Assembly (NCBI RefSeq): GCF_041378895.1
Contig: NZ_CP144212.1
Span: 1,225,501 to 1,289,500, forward strand
DNA from: Dechloromonas sp. ZY10
Lineage (GTDB): Bacteria; Pseudomonadota; Gammaproteobacteria; Burkholderiales; Rhodocyclaceae
DNA: 64,000 nucleotides
Reading direction: 5' to 3'
Positions 1 to 11,601 of the stretch are shown piece by piece. A model generated the notes under the pieces. The model did not search any database. It saw only the letters and a program-made list of their open reading frames with translations, and had not been told where the DNA came from. How positions within the stretch are numbered: position 1 is the stretch's first letter; each line of letters starts with the position of its first letter. Position numbers and translations under genes: made by a program.

Positions 1-1
1 C

Positions 2-370
2 TCGCTGGTCGACGCGGCAGCGCACGAACTCGCCGATGAAATCGTCAGCCTCTTTGCGCTGGCCGGGACGCCGGCGGTCAAGTCAGGGTTCTATCCGGGC
101 TGGAAACCCAACCCCGATTCGCCGCTACTGGCGGTCTGCCAGCAGGTATACCGGCGCGGAGCCGGTAGCGATGGCGAGGTCAAGGTGATCCATGCCGGGC
201 TGGAGTGCGGCCTGATCGGCGACAAGTACCCGGGGATGGACATGGTCTCCTTCGGTCCGACCATTCGCGGTGCGCACGCGCCGGGGGAACGGGTCGAGGT
301 CGCCTCGGTCGAGCGTTGCTGGGGCTTGCTGCTGGCGATTCTGTCCGAGCTGGCCGGACCGGCCGCATGA
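2..370 (+). CDS. pepD: C-terminal part of aminoacyl-histidine dipeptidase (PepD-like), partial
   Basis: The gene enters from the left edge and only its last 122 residues are visible. The readable part includes KSGFYPGWKPNPDSPLL and, further on, HAGLECGLIGDKYPGMDMVS. This matches the end of the M20-family Xaa-His dipeptidase PepD, a cytosolic zinc enzyme that cleaves beta-Ala-His and other Xaa-His dipeptides. The His-Ala-Gly-Leu-Glu-Cys stretch is the conserved C-terminal motif of that family. The stop codon touches a 42-bp perfect palindrome that probably ends transcription. The catalytic metal-binding N-terminal part lies outside the window, so activity cannot be judged. Confidence 0.82.
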   Translation, partial: SLVDAAAHELADEIVSLFALAGTPAVKSGFYPGWKPNPDSPLLAVCQQVYRRGAGSDGEVKVIHAGLECGLIGDKYPGMDMVSFGPTIRGAHAPGERVEVASVERCWGLLLAILSELAGPAA

Positions 371-412
371 AAAGAGCCCGAAACCACGGTCGACCGTGGT
401 TTCGGGCTCTTT
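371..412. terminator. 42-bp perfect palindrome / bidirectional terminator with GGTCGACC core
   Basis: Bases 371-412 are a perfect inverted repeat with no mismatch, flanked by A-run and T-run ends, between the convergent pepD-like and TonB-receptor genes. Its centre (385-398) is CACGGTCGACCGTG, the core that recurs through the window. It would form a terminator hairpin on either strand. Confidence 0.85.
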
Positions 413-437
413 TTCCTGATCCGGCGCGGAGCCGGTC

Positions 438-2516
438 TTAAAGGCTGAGCGCGAAGCTGAGCCAGTGCGTCGGAGTCACGATGCGGTCGCTGTCGCGGCC
501 GTAGGCACTGTATTCGCCGTGGCGACCATTGAGATTCTGGCCGATGTAGGCGATTTCGGCCCGGCTGCCGCCAAACCGGAAGGGATAGCCGACGCGCAGG
601 TCAAGGCGGTGGTAAGGGGCGACGCTGGTATTGGTCGACCATTTCATGCTGCCAACCCATTGGGCGAACGCCGACAGTTCGATGCCATTGCCCAGGCGGT
701 GCATCAGCATTGCCGAACTCGCCAGGTGCGGCGCGGAGCGTTCCGACAACTGATCGGTATTACTCAGTGCTTCGCTGCTCAGATAGGCCCGGTTGGCCGG
801 ATCGTTCAGCGTCTGCGGCAGGTAGTTGGCGGCAATCCGCACCAGGGCCTGGCCGAAGGCCAGCCGGGTTTGCGGACCGAGCGTCCAGACGGCCTGGTAT
901 TCACCGCCGCGGATGTCGATTTCCTGCAATTCCTGCGGGGTGCGCAAGGCACGGAAGCTCTGGTAGTAGCAGAGCGCCGAGCCGCCGTTGCCGAGGCATT
1001 CTGGGTAACGCCGCTCGATGGTGAACCAGCGGTTGGGAATGCGCTCGGAAAAGGCGCGAACGTCGAGCTGCAGCCCCAGGCTCGGCCAGTTGCCGAGATA
1101 GCCGAGTTCGCTGCTGGCAAACCGTTCGTTACTCAGTGCCGCATTGCCCTGTGTCAGGAACATCGTGCCGAGGCCGTTCAGGGCAACGTTCTGGCGTCCT
1201 CGGTAGTCGCCCGGGCTGCCAGCCCGCTGGCTGCGCGAGAAGCCGATACGCAGGGTGTGCTGCGGGCTGAGGTGGTAGTTGAGGCCGAAGCGTGCGGAAG
1301 GCATCCAGCCGCCGTAGCTGTCATGCTCGGTGGCGAGCCCGAGGTTGCCGGTCAACACCGGTAGCGGCTTCCATTCGAGGTTGGTGAAAAGGCGGCTGGT
1401 GTCGCGGCTGACCGTGCCCTGGCCAGCAAAATTGAAGGCGCTGTCAATGTTCTCCTGGCGATGGCTGGCGCCCCAGACGCTGCGCAGGTTGCCGGCGAAG
1501 CTGCGGTGATAGAGCGCTTCGATTTCGTGCCGCAGTGCCCGGCTGCCCTGTGGGTCGTAGGTGAAGGTGTAGTTGCCGAAACGGCCATCGTAGCGCTGAT
1601 CGAGCCGGTCTTCGATCAGGGAGTAACGCACTTGGAATTCGGCATCGCTGCCGACCAGGTGGCGCCACTGGGCTTGCAGGTAGCTGGTGGTCGAGCGCAG
1701 GTCGTGCGGCGGGTTGTCTGCGCTTGCCAGCCGTCCCTGGCGCAGTTCCGAGCGCATCCAGCCGGCGTCGATCTGCAGGCTGGTGTAGGTATCGACCGCA
1801 AGATCCGAGCGCCAGGTGAGCATTTCCGAACCATAGCCGTCGAGCCAGTCGGCGCGATTGACCAGGCCCGAATCGCTGCGCCGGTTGTAGGTCAGCCGGT
1901 AGCTGCCGGCCTCTCCCAGGCGGCCACCGTGGCGTACGGTCTGGCTGCTTTCACCGCGACTGCCGATGCGGCCGGAAAGCGTGGTGCCCTGGCTCAGCGA
2001 GGTATCCTCGGTGATTACATTGACCATCGCCTGAAAGGCGTTGCCGCCGAACGCTGCCGCATTGCTGCCGCGGGTGACTTCGATCCGTTCGATGTCTTCG
2101 ATCGCGACCGGCAGCAGCGACCAATTGACGCCGCCGCCGAACAGCGGCGAGAACTGCGAGCGGCCGTCGATCAGCACCTGGATGCGCGACGACTGTTCGG
2201 AATCGGGAATCCCGTGGTAGGTCACGCGCGGCGATTCGGTATTGCGTACGAAGGTCTGGAAGCCGGGAACCAGGCGCAGGATTTCGCTGAGGTCCTGCGC
2301 GCCGCTGGCCTTGATTGTTGCCCGGTCGATCACCGTGACCGAGGCCGGCAGGTCCTTCTGCGGCTGCGGCAGGCGGCTGACCGAGGCAACGATGGGCAGG
2401 TCGGCAAAAAACAGGTTGTCCTCGGCATGGCCGGCTTGCTGGACCATCAGGCAGGCGCCGATGGCGTAGAGCAGGGCGGCAGGACGGAGTCTGGAAGGGA
2501 AAGGGGTGGGGTTCAT
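438..2516 (-). CDS. TonB-dependent outer-membrane receptor
   Basis: A 692-residue outer-membrane receptor. After a signal peptide (about residues 1-31, ending near QQAGHA) comes a TonB-box/plug region (DLPASVTVIDRATIKASGAQ) with the typical plug ending IERIEVTRGSNAAAFGGNAF, then a long beta-barrel ending in SFALSL. Such proteins take up siderophores, cobalamin or other large ligands using energy from TonB-ExbBD. The ligand cannot be told from sequence. I chose the ATG at 2516 because it puts a clean signal peptide at the N-terminus; an in-frame upstream start would add 25 non-signal residues. No TonB, ExbB or periplasmic binding gene sits next to it. Confidence 0.88.
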   Translation of the reverse strand: MNPTPFPSRLRPAALLYAIGACLMVQQAGHAEDNLFFADLPIVASVSRLPQPQKDLPASVTVIDRATIKASGAQDLSEILRLVPGFQTFVRNTESPRVTYHGIPDSEQSSRIQVLIDGRSQFSPLFGGGVNWSLLPVAIEDIERIEVTRGSNAAAFGGNAFQAMVNVITEDTSLSQGTTLSGRIGSRGESSQTVRHGGRLGEAGSYRLTYNRRSDSGLVNRADWLDGYGSEMLTWRSDLAVDTYTSLQIDAGWMRSELRQGRLASADNPPHDLRSTTSYLQAQWRHLVGSDAEFQVRYSLIEDRLDQRYDGRFGNYTFTYDPQGSRALRHEIEALYHRSFAGNLRSVWGASHRQENIDSAFNFAGQGTVSRDTSRLFTNLEWKPLPVLTGNLGLATEHDSYGGWMPSARFGLNYHLSPQHTLRIGFSRSQRAGSPGDYRGRQNVALNGLGTMFLTQGNAALSNERFASSELGYLGNWPSLGLQLDVRAFSERIPNRWFTIERRYPECLGNGGSALCYYQSFRALRTPQELQEIDIRGGEYQAVWTLGPQTRLAFGQALVRIAANYLPQTLNDPANRAYLSSEALSNTDQLSERSAPHLASSAMLMHRLGNGIELSAFAQWVGSMKWSTNTSVAPYHRLDLRVGYPFRFGGSRAEIAYIGQNLNGRHGEYSAYGRDSDRIVTPTHWLSFALSL

Positions 2517-2625
2517 GGTCGGGGCAGCCCCGACAAACCGGGGAATACTGAAACAGGTGCGGCCAATGCTAACAAAAGCAGCAGAAACCACGAAGGTTCC
2601 CGCTGTCTTTTTTATCCTGCGGGCC

Positions 2626-2636
2626 GGTCGACCGTG
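2626..2636. repeat. GGTCGACC-core intergenic element (copy 2)
   Basis: GGTCGACCGTG, one arm and the centre of the recurring palindrome, followed by AAAA. It lies 25 bases beyond the stop of the chemoreceptor gene. The flanking gggcc and ggccc arms would extend it into a hairpin. Confidence 0.6.
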
Positions 2637-2660
2637 AAAATAGGCCCTTCCCCCGCCGGT

Positions 2661-4268
2661 TCAGGCACTGCGGATCCGGTAACGCTTGACGGTGGCGTTG
2701 ATGCGCGCAGCCAGACTATCGAGCTCGCCAGTGCTGCGCGTGGTTTCGCCGGTGGCGCGCGAGGCTTCCTGCGAAATTTCGCGCAGTGACTCGAATTCGC
2801 GGGTGATCGCGCTGGTCGCCTCGCGCTGGTTGCGAATGGCGGCAGCAATCTCGGATACCGTCGCGAGCACGTTTTCCGACCCCGAGCGGATCGCCGAAAG
2901 CGCCTCGATCGCGTTGCTGGCTTTGTCGACGCCGCTTTCGACGCGGGTCACCACCGTCTGCATGGTGTCGACTGCCAGCGACGACGAGCGCTGAACCTGG
3001 GCGATCAGTTGCGAGATCTGCTGCGTCGATTGCGCGGTGCGTTCGGCCAGCTTCCTGACTTCGTCGGCGACCACCGCGAAGCCGCGTCCCTGTTCGCCGG
3101 CGCGGGCGGCTTCGATCGCCGCGTTGAGCGCGAGCAGGTTGGTCTGCTCGGCGACTTCGGTGATTACCCCGACCACCGAGGAAATGCTGCTGGTCTGGCT
3201 GCGCAAGGCTTCGATGTCGGCGGCTGCCGAATGCACGGTTTCGGAAATGGCGCGGATTTCCTCGATGCTCTCGCGGATGGTTTCGCCGCCATGGCTGGCC
3301 TGTTGCCCGGATTCACGGGCCAGACGCTCGGCATCCTCGGTCCGCTGCGCCACTTCGCGGATGTTGTCGCTGACCGCCTGCAGGGTCTGCGCCACCGCCG
3401 ACGATGAATCGCTGGTCTGCGTCGAGATGTGCTGGATGTCGTGCGAGGTCTGGCGCAGGCGGCCGGTGGCGCCGGCCAGCGCATCCATCGAGCCGACGAT
3501 TTCACGCAGGCTGTCCTGCATCGATAGCAGCAGACGGTTGAAGGCTGCCACGGCCTGCCCGAGTTCGTCGCCGGAAGCGACTTCGAGCTGTTCGGTAAAA
3601 TCAAGCTGGTTGGCGACCCGGGTCATTGCCTCGGTCATCGACCCAAGGGGCCGCATCACCGAGCGGTAGAGAACGAAACCGAGCAGCCCGAGCACCACCA
3701 CCCCGACGCTCATCGCGACGATGTACAGGGTGATCGCGCGGGCGCTATCGCTGGCAACCTGGGTTTCGATGCTGCGTTGCCGTTGCAGCAGTTCCTTCTG
3801 GTGGTCCTGCAGCAGTTGGCCCAGTTTTTTCTCGGCCGGGATGACCTGGGTGTACAGATCGAGCTGGGCTGCCTCGCGGTTGCCGGCCTTGCCGCTGGCG
3901 GTGGCGACGGCGCGGGCGTAGCCCTCGGCACTCTGCTGCAGTTGCTGCGCTACCCCGGCCAGGCCTTCGATCCTGCCCAACTCGGCGATCCCGCTGTGCA
4001 GCCGGGTTTCCGCATCGCGGATGTTCTGCTGGAAGGCCTTGGCGAGGTCGGCATCGTCCTCCATCAGCAGCGCCAGCAGCAGCGCCCGGGTTTCCTTGAA
4101 ATTGTCCGAAATCTGGTTCATTGCCAGCATTGCCGGCAGTGCACGCTGGGTCACCAGGTCGAAGTCGCCCTGCATGCCGCGCAGCTTGCCGACGCCGTAG
4201 AAGCCGCCGCCGGCCAGACCGAGCATCGCGACGGCAACGAGAATGGCGAGGCGTTTTCCTATGCTCAT
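2661..4268 (-). CDS. Methyl-accepting chemotaxis protein
   Basis: A 535-residue transmembrane chemoreceptor. A first membrane segment (about residues 7-25) is followed by a periplasmic helical sensing domain of the four-helix-bundle type, a second membrane segment (about 180-205), a HAMP domain, and a long cytoplasmic coiled coil. The signalling hairpin is clear: [15 protein letters not shown] followed by [18 protein letters not shown]. It should form arrays with CheA/CheW and bias flagellar or pilus motility. The ATG at 4268 is preceded by GGAGA at a good distance. It is last in a minus-strand group with a periplasmic binding protein and a porin, so it may sense the solute they handle; this is inference from context. 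Confidence 0.92.
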   Translation of the reverse strand: MSIGKRLAILVAVAMLGLAGGGFYGVGKLRGMQGDFDLVTQRALPAMLAMNQISDNFKETRALLLALLMEDDADLAKAFQQNIRDAETRLHSGIAELGRIEGLAGVAQQLQQSAEGYARAVATASGKAGNREAAQLDLYTQVIPAEKKLGQLLQDHQKELLQRQRSIETQVASDSARAITLYIVAMSVGVVVLGLLGFVLYRSVMRPLGSMTEAMTRVANQLDFTEQLEVASGDELGQAVAAFNRLLLSMQDSLREIVGSMDALAGATGRLRQTSHDIQHISTQTSDSSSAVAQTLQAVSDNIREVAQRTEDAERLARESGQQASHGGETIRESIEEIRAISETVHSAAADIEALRSQTSSISSVVGVITEVAEQTNLLALNAAIEAARAGEQGRGFAVVADEVRKLAERTAQSTQQISQLIAQVQRSSSLAVDTMQTVVTRVESGVDKASNAIEALSAIRSGSENVLATVSEIAAAIRNQREATSAITREFESLREISQEASRATGETTRSTGELDSLAARINATVKRYRIRSA

Positions 4269-4341
4269 GATCGTTCTCCGCAAAGGGAATGGAAAAAGGG
4301 CGTTTCACTGCGGAAACGCCCATGGCCGAGAAGCTGTCTGC

Positions 4342-4749
4342 TTAATGCAGTGCGAACACGGTTTTCACGCCGCCGCCGGCATCGGCCTTGTCGACATAGC
4401 CGATGGCTGCCGGATTGCGTGCCACCTGCTCGGCCACCGCCTTGCCGTTGGCTGCTTCGCTCGGGGCCTTGCCCTTGCCGGTGAACTCGATCTTGGCCCA
4501 GTGCGCCTTGGCCTGGTCCCCACTCTTGCCGGCAATCCCCTGGTAAAAGGCATCGCGCAGCGCGGCGTTGTCGATCGGCGCTGCGGCGCCGCCACCCGGG
4601 AAGCTGGCTGTGCGGCCGAGGAAGAGCTGTTCAACCTGTTCCTTGCTCAGGCTGGCCAAGGGATTTTGCGGATGGACGATGACGACCTGTGCGTGCGCTG
4701 CGGCACTCAGCAACAGACTGGCCAGGGCGATCAAATTGCGTGCTTTCAT
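4342..4749 (-). CDS. Small PstS-like periplasmic substrate-binding protein
   Basis: A 135-residue secreted protein with a signal peptide ending SAAAHA. The mature part carries VIVHPQNPLASLSKEQVEQLFLG-type features, an FPGGG loop and GKAVAEQVARNPAAIGYVD, the signature of short phosphate-ABC-type binding domains. It is less than half the length of a true PstS (about 320 residues), so it represents roughly one lobe. No PstABC genes are present here. It lies 13 bp after the porin gene and 73 bp before the chemoreceptor gene, which suggests a solute-capture and sensing role rather than ABC import. Confidence 0.75.
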   Translation of the reverse strand: MKARNLIALASLLLSAAAHAQVVIVHPQNPLASLSKEQVEQLFLGRTASFPGGGAAAPIDNAALRDAFYQGIAGKSGDQAKAHWAKIEFTGKGKAPSEAANGKAVAEQVARNPAAIGYVDKADAGGGVKTVFALH

Positions 4750-4762
4750 GACGGCTCCCGGA

Positions 4763-6025
4763 TCAGAAAACGAAATCGAGCGAAAGCGCAAAGACATTGC
4801 CGGCCGCGCGGGTCGGGTAGTCGCTGCCCCGGTTGATCAGGAAGCCCTGGCTGCCAGGCGACTTGGGCGTGACCCGGTCGAACTGCGCCTTGAGCGCCAT
4901 GTTCTTGTAGACGTCCCAGCGTACCCCGAGGCTGACGGTTTCCTGGTCGCGTACCGAGTTGTTGGCCAGTGACTGGATTCCCGCCTGCAGGGCCCCGGCG
5001 GTCGCGGCGCCGACCAGCGGGGCCAGGCGCGGTGCAACGTCGGCAATTTCGATGCGGTTGCGGGTCTTGGCCGCCGAGTAGGACAGATAAGGGGTGAACT
5101 TTCCGATCCGGTAGCCGCCGAGCAGCGACCAGGCATCGGTATCGTTGAAGGCGCGCTCGGAGCGCAACATCACGTATTCGCCGGTCAGTACGAAGCGGCC
5201 AGCGTCGTAGGTGCCACCGATGCCGGTAAAGGACGAGCGGGCGTCGCGAATTTCCCAGGCGTCGCGGATCGCGGCACCGGTCGCGCCGAAGCGCCCGAGC
5301 GGGGTGAAAATCTGCTGTCGGGCGGAGAGCGCATCGTAGCTCAGCTTGCCTTCCGTGCGGCCGACGCGCAGGGTCCAGGGGCCATTTTCATAGGTGGCAT
5401 TGACGTAAGCGAGTTCGTCGATGTCGGCCTTGTCGTACTTGCGCTGCGCCGGCAACGAAGGAATCACCTCGGCGCGAACCTGGCCGACACCGGCCTGCAG
5501 GTTGAGCTGGCCGCCAGCCAGCGGCAGGGTAAACAGCCCTTCGATCACGTCGGAAGAGTTCACCGGAACCAGGTTGTAGACCTCGACCGGGGGGCGCAAG
5601 GTGAGGTTGGCGTAGTTGACCTGGCGGTAATCGGAGAGCAGGAAAAACGGGTGGCCGATGCGGCCGACCCGGACGGCGACGTTCTCGTTGAACGAGTACT
5701 TGATGTTGGCCCAGTCAATGCTCGGATTCCAGTCGTCGCGCGGGGTCTTACGCACCATGGTCTGCAGCGTTGCTTCCAGATTGGCCGTCGGGGTCAGCCG
5801 CATCTGCAGGCCGAGCTTGCTGTCGACGGCGAGCGAGGTTGTCGCGCTGCGGCCGGCGCCTTTCTGGACGTTGGGGCCGCCGCCGAAGTCGATGTCATCA
5901 CGGCTGAAATGCGTGGCGCCCAGCGTGCCGAAGCCGGAAACGCGGAACAGGGAACTCTCCTGGGCCTGCACGGCGGGGGAGAGCAGGCCGGCGATCAGCA
6001 CGGCCAGCAAGGTTTGACGGAACAT
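4763..6025 (-). CDS. Porin-like outer-membrane beta-barrel protein
   Basis: A 420-residue protein with a signal peptide (MFRQTLLAVLIAGLLSPAVQA) and alternating beta-strand pattern through to a terminal LSLDFVF, the C-terminal aromatic expected of an outer-membrane barrel. It resembles uncharacterised betaproteobacterial porins; the substrate is unknown. The ATG at 6025 is preceded by AGGAGA. It heads a minus-strand group with the binding protein and chemoreceptor. A fatty-acid-regulon-type palindrome lies 114 bp upstream (6139-6158), so its substrate may be a lipid or a carboxylate; that is inference. Confidence 0.8.
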   Translation of the reverse strand: MFRQTLLAVLIAGLLSPAVQAQESSLFRVSGFGTLGATHFSRDDIDFGGGPNVQKGAGRSATTSLAVDSKLGLQMRLTPTANLEATLQTMVRKTPRDDWNPSIDWANIKYSFNENVAVRVGRIGHPFFLLSDYRQVNYANLTLRPPVEVYNLVPVNSSDVIEGLFTLPLAGGQLNLQAGVGQVRAEVIPSLPAQRKYDKADIDELAYVNATYENGPWTLRVGRTEGKLSYDALSARQQIFTPLGRFGATGAAIRDAWEIRDARSSFTGIGGTYDAGRFVLTGEYVMLRSERAFNDTDAWSLLGGYRIGKFTPYLSYSAAKTRNRIEIADVAPRLAPLVGAATAGALQAGIQSLANNSVRDQETVSLGVRWDVYKNMALKAQFDRVTPKSPGSQGFLINRGSDYPTRAAGNVFALSLDFVF

Positions 6026-6425
6026 GGGTAAACGGTCTCCTGAATGTTTTTCTGGTTGCCGCACCGCGCTGCCGGTGGAGGAGATGCGAGGGGAGACAGC
6101 GCGGCGGGCGGTGCGCATTGTGCCGCAAAATCGAAATAATTCAAACGTTCGTATTAAATTTTTTCATCGGTAAGCGATGGTTTTTTCGGGGTTTATTCCA
6201 GACAGGTTGCCGCTCGGTAAGGGTGAGGCGGCGCGAATCAGCCCGCTGGAGGGCCTTTTCGGCGGTGTGCAATGCGTTTTCCTACACCGGAAACCCCGCC
6301 CGGCGGCAGCGGTCAAAAATCCGTACCTGCGGCGCCCGTAAGTGTTTCGGCGATTCGCCAGCGGCCGCTAGCCTGGACAATCGCGGCGTTGGCGGGCAAC
6401 ACCGTTGCGGAGGAAAAATTCATTG
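6026..6425. other. 400-bp intergenic region between divergent porin and antiporter genes
   Basis: Holds the PsrA-like palindrome at 6139-6158 in an AT-rich patch, and a GGAGG (6409-6413) in front of the antiporter gene. I see no credible gene. Confidence 0.6.
6139..6158. promoter_or_regulatory. Putative PsrA/FadR-type operator (site A)
   Basis: ATTCAAACGTTCGTATTAAA fits the 20-bp palindrome shared by six sites in this window (consensus ATTCAWACGWWCGTWTGAAT). It is 114 bp upstream of the porin ATG and 267 bp from the antiporter ATG. Confidence 0.6.
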
Positions 6426-8156
6426 ATGGAACACGACATTTCCCTGATCAGTACGATTGCCGTCGGCTTTGGCGTGGCCCTGATCCTCGGCCTGCTGGCC
6501 GAGCGCCTGCGCTTGCCAGCATTGGTCGGCTATTTGCTGGCCGGTATCCTGATCGGACCGGCAACCCCGGGATTTGTCGCCGACCTGCACGTGGCCTCGC
6601 AGTTGTCCGAAATCGGCGTGATGCTGCTGATGTTCGGGGTCGGGCTGCATTTTTCGCTCAACGATCTGCTCTCGGTCCGGCGCATCGCGCTGCCCGGCGC
6701 AGTCGTCCAGATGGGTCTGGCCACGGCTCTCGGCATGGCCCTGGCGGCAGCCTGGGGCTGGCACTGGGGGAGCGGGCTGATCTTCGGCCTGTCCTTGTCC
6801 TGCGCCAGCACCGTGGTTCTGCTCAAGGCGCTGGAGTCGCGCAAACTGCTCGATTCGATGAATGGCAAGATCGCCGTCGGCTGGCTGGTGGTCGAGGACC
6901 TTGCCTGTGTGCTGGTGCTGGTATTGATGCCGCCGCTGGCCGGGGTGCTCGGCGGCAGCAGCGCTGCCGGCGGGGCGAGCACGGTACCGCTGTGGCAGAC
7001 CATTGGTGGCACCCTGCTGCAGGTCGGCGGCTTCATCACGCTGATGCTGCTGGTCGGGCGCCGGGCTTTGCCCTGGCTGCTGTGGCAGGTGGCGCGCAGC
7101 GGCTCGCGCGAATTGTTCACGCTGGCGGTGATCGCGATGGCGATCGGCATCGCCTACGGTGCGGCGCAACTGTTCCATGTTTCGTTTGCGCTCGGCGCCT
7201 TTTTCGCCGGCATGGTGATGCGCGAATCCGAGTTCAGCCACCGCGCGGCGGCCGAGTCGCTGCCCTTGCGCGACGCCTTCTCGGTGCTCTTCTTCGTCGC
7301 CGTCGGGATGCTGTTCGAGCCGGCGGTGCTGCTGGAAAAGCCGCTGCAACTGCTCGGTACCGTGGCTATCGTCGTGGTCGGCAAGACGCTGGCGGCGCTG
7401 GCCTTGGTGCTGGTTTATCGTTACCCGCTGAATACCGCGCTGACGGTTGCGGCCAGCCTGGCCCAGATCGGCGAATTTTCCTTCATCCTGGCCGGCCTTG
7501 GGCTGACGCTCGGCCTGTTGCCCAAGGAGGGCATGAGCCTGGTGCTGGCGGCGGCGCTGCTGTCGATTGCGGTCAACCCCTTCGTCTTTGCTGCGACCGA
7601 GCCGGTGCGGCGCTGGGTGCTGCAGCGCTCGGCCTTGGCCCGCCGGCTGGAGCAGCGGCAGGATCCGTACGCCGAACTGCCGACCAGTACTGCGGAAAAA
7701 TACCTCAAGGGTCAGGTGGTGCTGGTCGGCTACGGTCGCGTTGGGCGGCGGATTGCCGAGGAACTGGAGCGTACGGGGATTCCTTATGTGGTTGCCGAGG
7801 CCAACCGGGAAATCGTCGAAGCCCTGCGCAAGCGCGGAGTCGCTGCGGTGTCGGGCAATGCCGCCGACCCGGCGGTGCTGATTCAGGCCCACATTGCGCA
7901 TGCCGCGATGCTGGTGGTTGCAGCGCCTGAGTTGATCGAAGTCCGGCAGATTCTCGAATGTGCACGGACGCTCAACCCGGCGATCCGCGTCGTGTTGCGC
8001 ACGCATGGCGAGGAAGAGTCGGAACTGCTGCGCGGCGAGCAGGCCGGCACGGTGTTCTTCGGCGAGGAGGAGCTGGCGCGCGGGATGAGCGCGCACATCC
8101 TGGCCCAGTTCGAGTTGAACGTGCTCTGCGATCCGGCGCGGCGGCCAGCGAGTTGA
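6426..8156 (+). CDS. Kef-type monovalent cation:proton antiporter with TrkA-N domain
   Basis: A 576-residue CPA2-family membrane transporter. About 12 membrane segments fill residues 5-385, and a cytosolic Rossmann-like TrkA-N/RCK nucleotide-binding domain follows, with LVGYGRVGRRIAEEL near residue 435. Proteins with this layout (KefB, KefC, YbaL) exchange K+ or Na+ for protons and are gated by nucleotides or glutathione adducts. The C-terminal TrkA-C domain of some relatives is absent. I chose the ATG at 6426 because GGAGG precedes it and MEHDISLI begins the first hydrophobic stretch. No KefF/KefG partner gene is adjacent. Confidence 0.88.
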   Translation: MEHDISLISTIAVGFGVALILGLLAERLRLPALVGYLLAGILIGPATPGFVADLHVASQLSEIGVMLLMFGVGLHFSLNDLLSVRRIALPGAVVQMGLATALGMALAAAWGWHWGSGLIFGLSLSCASTVVLLKALESRKLLDSMNGKIAVGWLVVEDLACVLVLVLMPPLAGVLGGSSAAGGASTVPLWQTIGGTLLQVGGFITLMLLVGRRALPWLLWQVARSGSRELFTLAVIAMAIGIAYGAAQLFHVSFALGAFFAGMVMRESEFSHRAAAESLPLRDAFSVLFFVAVGMLFEPAVLLEKPLQLLGTVAIVVVGKTLAALALVLVYRYPLNTALTVAASLAQIGEFSFILAGLGLTLGLLPKEGMSLVLAAALLSIAVNPFVFAATEPVRRWVLQRSALARRLEQRQDPYAELPTSTAEKYLKGQVVLVGYGRVGRRIAEELERTGIPYVVAEANREIVEALRKRGVAAVSGNAADPAVLIQAHIAHAAMLVVAAPELIEVRQILECARTLNPAIRVVLRTHGEEESELLRGEQAGTVFFGEEELARGMSAHILAQFELNVLCDPARRPAS

Positions 8157-8263
8157 TCAGCAGCTGGGGGCGTCGTCCCGAGTGCTGCGGACTTCCCCTG
8201 CAATCCCCGGGGGGGCGTCGTCCGGGGAAGAAGTCAGGGGGCAGAGGCAAAACCGGAAAAATT

Positions 8264-8277
8264 CACGGTCGACCGTG
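8264..8277. repeat. GGTCGACC-core intergenic palindrome (copy 3)
   Basis: A perfect CACGGTCGACCGTG between two convergent genes (antiporter and spermidine-synthase-like), with an A-run on its left. A terminator role for one or both genes is likely. Confidence 0.7.
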
Positions 8278-8394
8278 GATCGGCACGAAAAACCGCCGGT
8301 GATGCGCTCGCCCTGCCGACGGCAAAGCCAGCGGCGTCGGTTTGGAACAAGCGGACGGCGCAGGGGCCGGGCCGGCAGTGGTGCTGCAGCGCCG

Positions 8395-9264
8395 TTAGTA
8401 GCCGCGCTGCGCCTTGTGACGGGCGATGCCCTGTTTCATCGAGCGTTCCATCTCTTCGGCAAAGGTCGGGAAGTCGAGCCCGAAGCGACTGCGCAACTCC
8501 TTGGCGAAACCGTGCAGCCAGCGCCAGCGCGGGTCGAAGGGACGGGCCTTGAAGGCGTAGAGGATGTGGTTGCCGTCTTCCGGTACCGAGGTCACGATCA
8601 CCTGGTCGTCGAACACTTCCATCGCTGTCGCGATCAGCCCGGCGTAGCTCTCGGCGTCGCCGGCCAGATTGATCACCAGCACGCCGTTGCCGGCGAGCTT
8701 GCCGTAGGCGCTAGCGAAAAACTCGCGGTTGGCCAGCGCCGGGGCGAAGCCGGTTTTGTCGAAGGCATCGACCAGCAGCAGGTCGATACCTTTTTCCGCC
8801 TGCGCCAGGTATTCGGCGCCGTCGCCGTGCACGATGCTTAGGCGCTCGTCGTCGGGCGGGACCATGAAGGTATCGCGGAAGGCGATCACGTCGGCGTCGA
8901 GCTCGACCGCGACGATCCGGGTACCGGGCAGGCGGCGATGGCAGAACTTGACCAGCGAGCCGCCGCCGAGACCGATCAGCAGCAGGTTTTTCGGGCGCGG
9001 CAGGAAGAGCAGGCCGGCGAGCATTTTCTGCGTGTATTTGAGCGCCAGGTCGTGCGGGGCCTTGAGCGACATCTCGCTCTGCATCAGGCGGACGCTGAAG
9101 TAGAGGTAGCGCGCCTTGCCGTCGTCGATGACGAAGGGCTTGCCGTAGCTTTCGTCGAGCAATTGCGCCCGCAATTCGCCGGCACGTGCCCAGGCCGGTT
9201 CGTGCAGCAGCACGGTGCCGGTTTCGAGGTCAAAGGGGCTGGGCAGGGAGTAGAGCGTCGACAT
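8395..9264 (-). CDS. Spermidine synthase-like methyltransferase-fold protein
   Basis: A 289-residue cytosolic protein with the spermidine-synthase Rossmann fold. LLIGLGGGSLVKF (about residues 94-106) is the nucleotide/SAM-binding loop, followed by an acidic residue in AVELDADVI, then HGDGAEYL and LLLVDAFD. True spermidine synthases place key Asp residues for putrescine binding in this last region. The sequence has VDAFDKTG, so either a polyamine aminopropyltransferase or a fold relative of unknown substrate is possible. It lies downstream of the prmB group on the same strand. Confidence 0.78.
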   Translation of the reverse strand: MSTLYSLPSPFDLETGTVLLHEPAWARAGELRAQLLDESYGKPFVIDDGKARYLYFSVRLMQSEMSLKAPHDLALKYTQKMLAGLLFLPRPKNLLLIGLGGGSLVKFCHRRLPGTRIVAVELDADVIAFRDTFMVPPDDERLSIVHGDGAEYLAQAEKGIDLLLVDAFDKTGFAPALANREFFASAYGKLAGNGVLVINLAGDAESYAGLIATAMEVFDDQVIVTSVPEDGNHILYAFKARPFDPRWRWLHGFAKELRSRFGLDFPTFAEEMERSMKQGIARHKAQRGY

Positions 9265-9434
9265 GCGGTAGCGGCCAGGGAAAGAGGGGAACGGCGGGGG
9301 CGATCAGCGGATCGGTAATGGGGGCGGCCAGTGGCGCGGCAGCCACGGCGGCACCCCGCAACCGGGCAGCGGCAGCGACGACCCAACGGAAAAAATCAGG
9401 AGGCGGCTGTCGGCCGCCGTCCCGATGCGGTGTT

Positions 9435-9446
9435 CACGGTCGACTG
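9435..9446. repeat. Degenerate GGTCGACC-core element (copy 4)
   Basis: CACGGTCGACTG, with the left arm intact and the right arm altered, 17 bases beyond the prmB stop codon. Confidence 0.45.
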
Positions 9447-9462
9447 CCGGTAGCCTGAATTT

Positions 9463-11558
<2,096 letters not shown>

Positions 11559-11560
11559 TT

Positions 11561-11572
11561 ACGGTCGACCGT
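11561..11572. repeat. GGTCGACC-core intergenic palindrome (copy 5)
   Basis: Perfect ACGGTCGACCGT preceded by a T-run (11546-11560), 30 bases beyond the pilU stop codon and upstream of dapE. Confidence 0.65.
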
Positions 11573-11601
11573 GAATACGGGCAAAAAGCGGCCGGCGGAC
11601 T

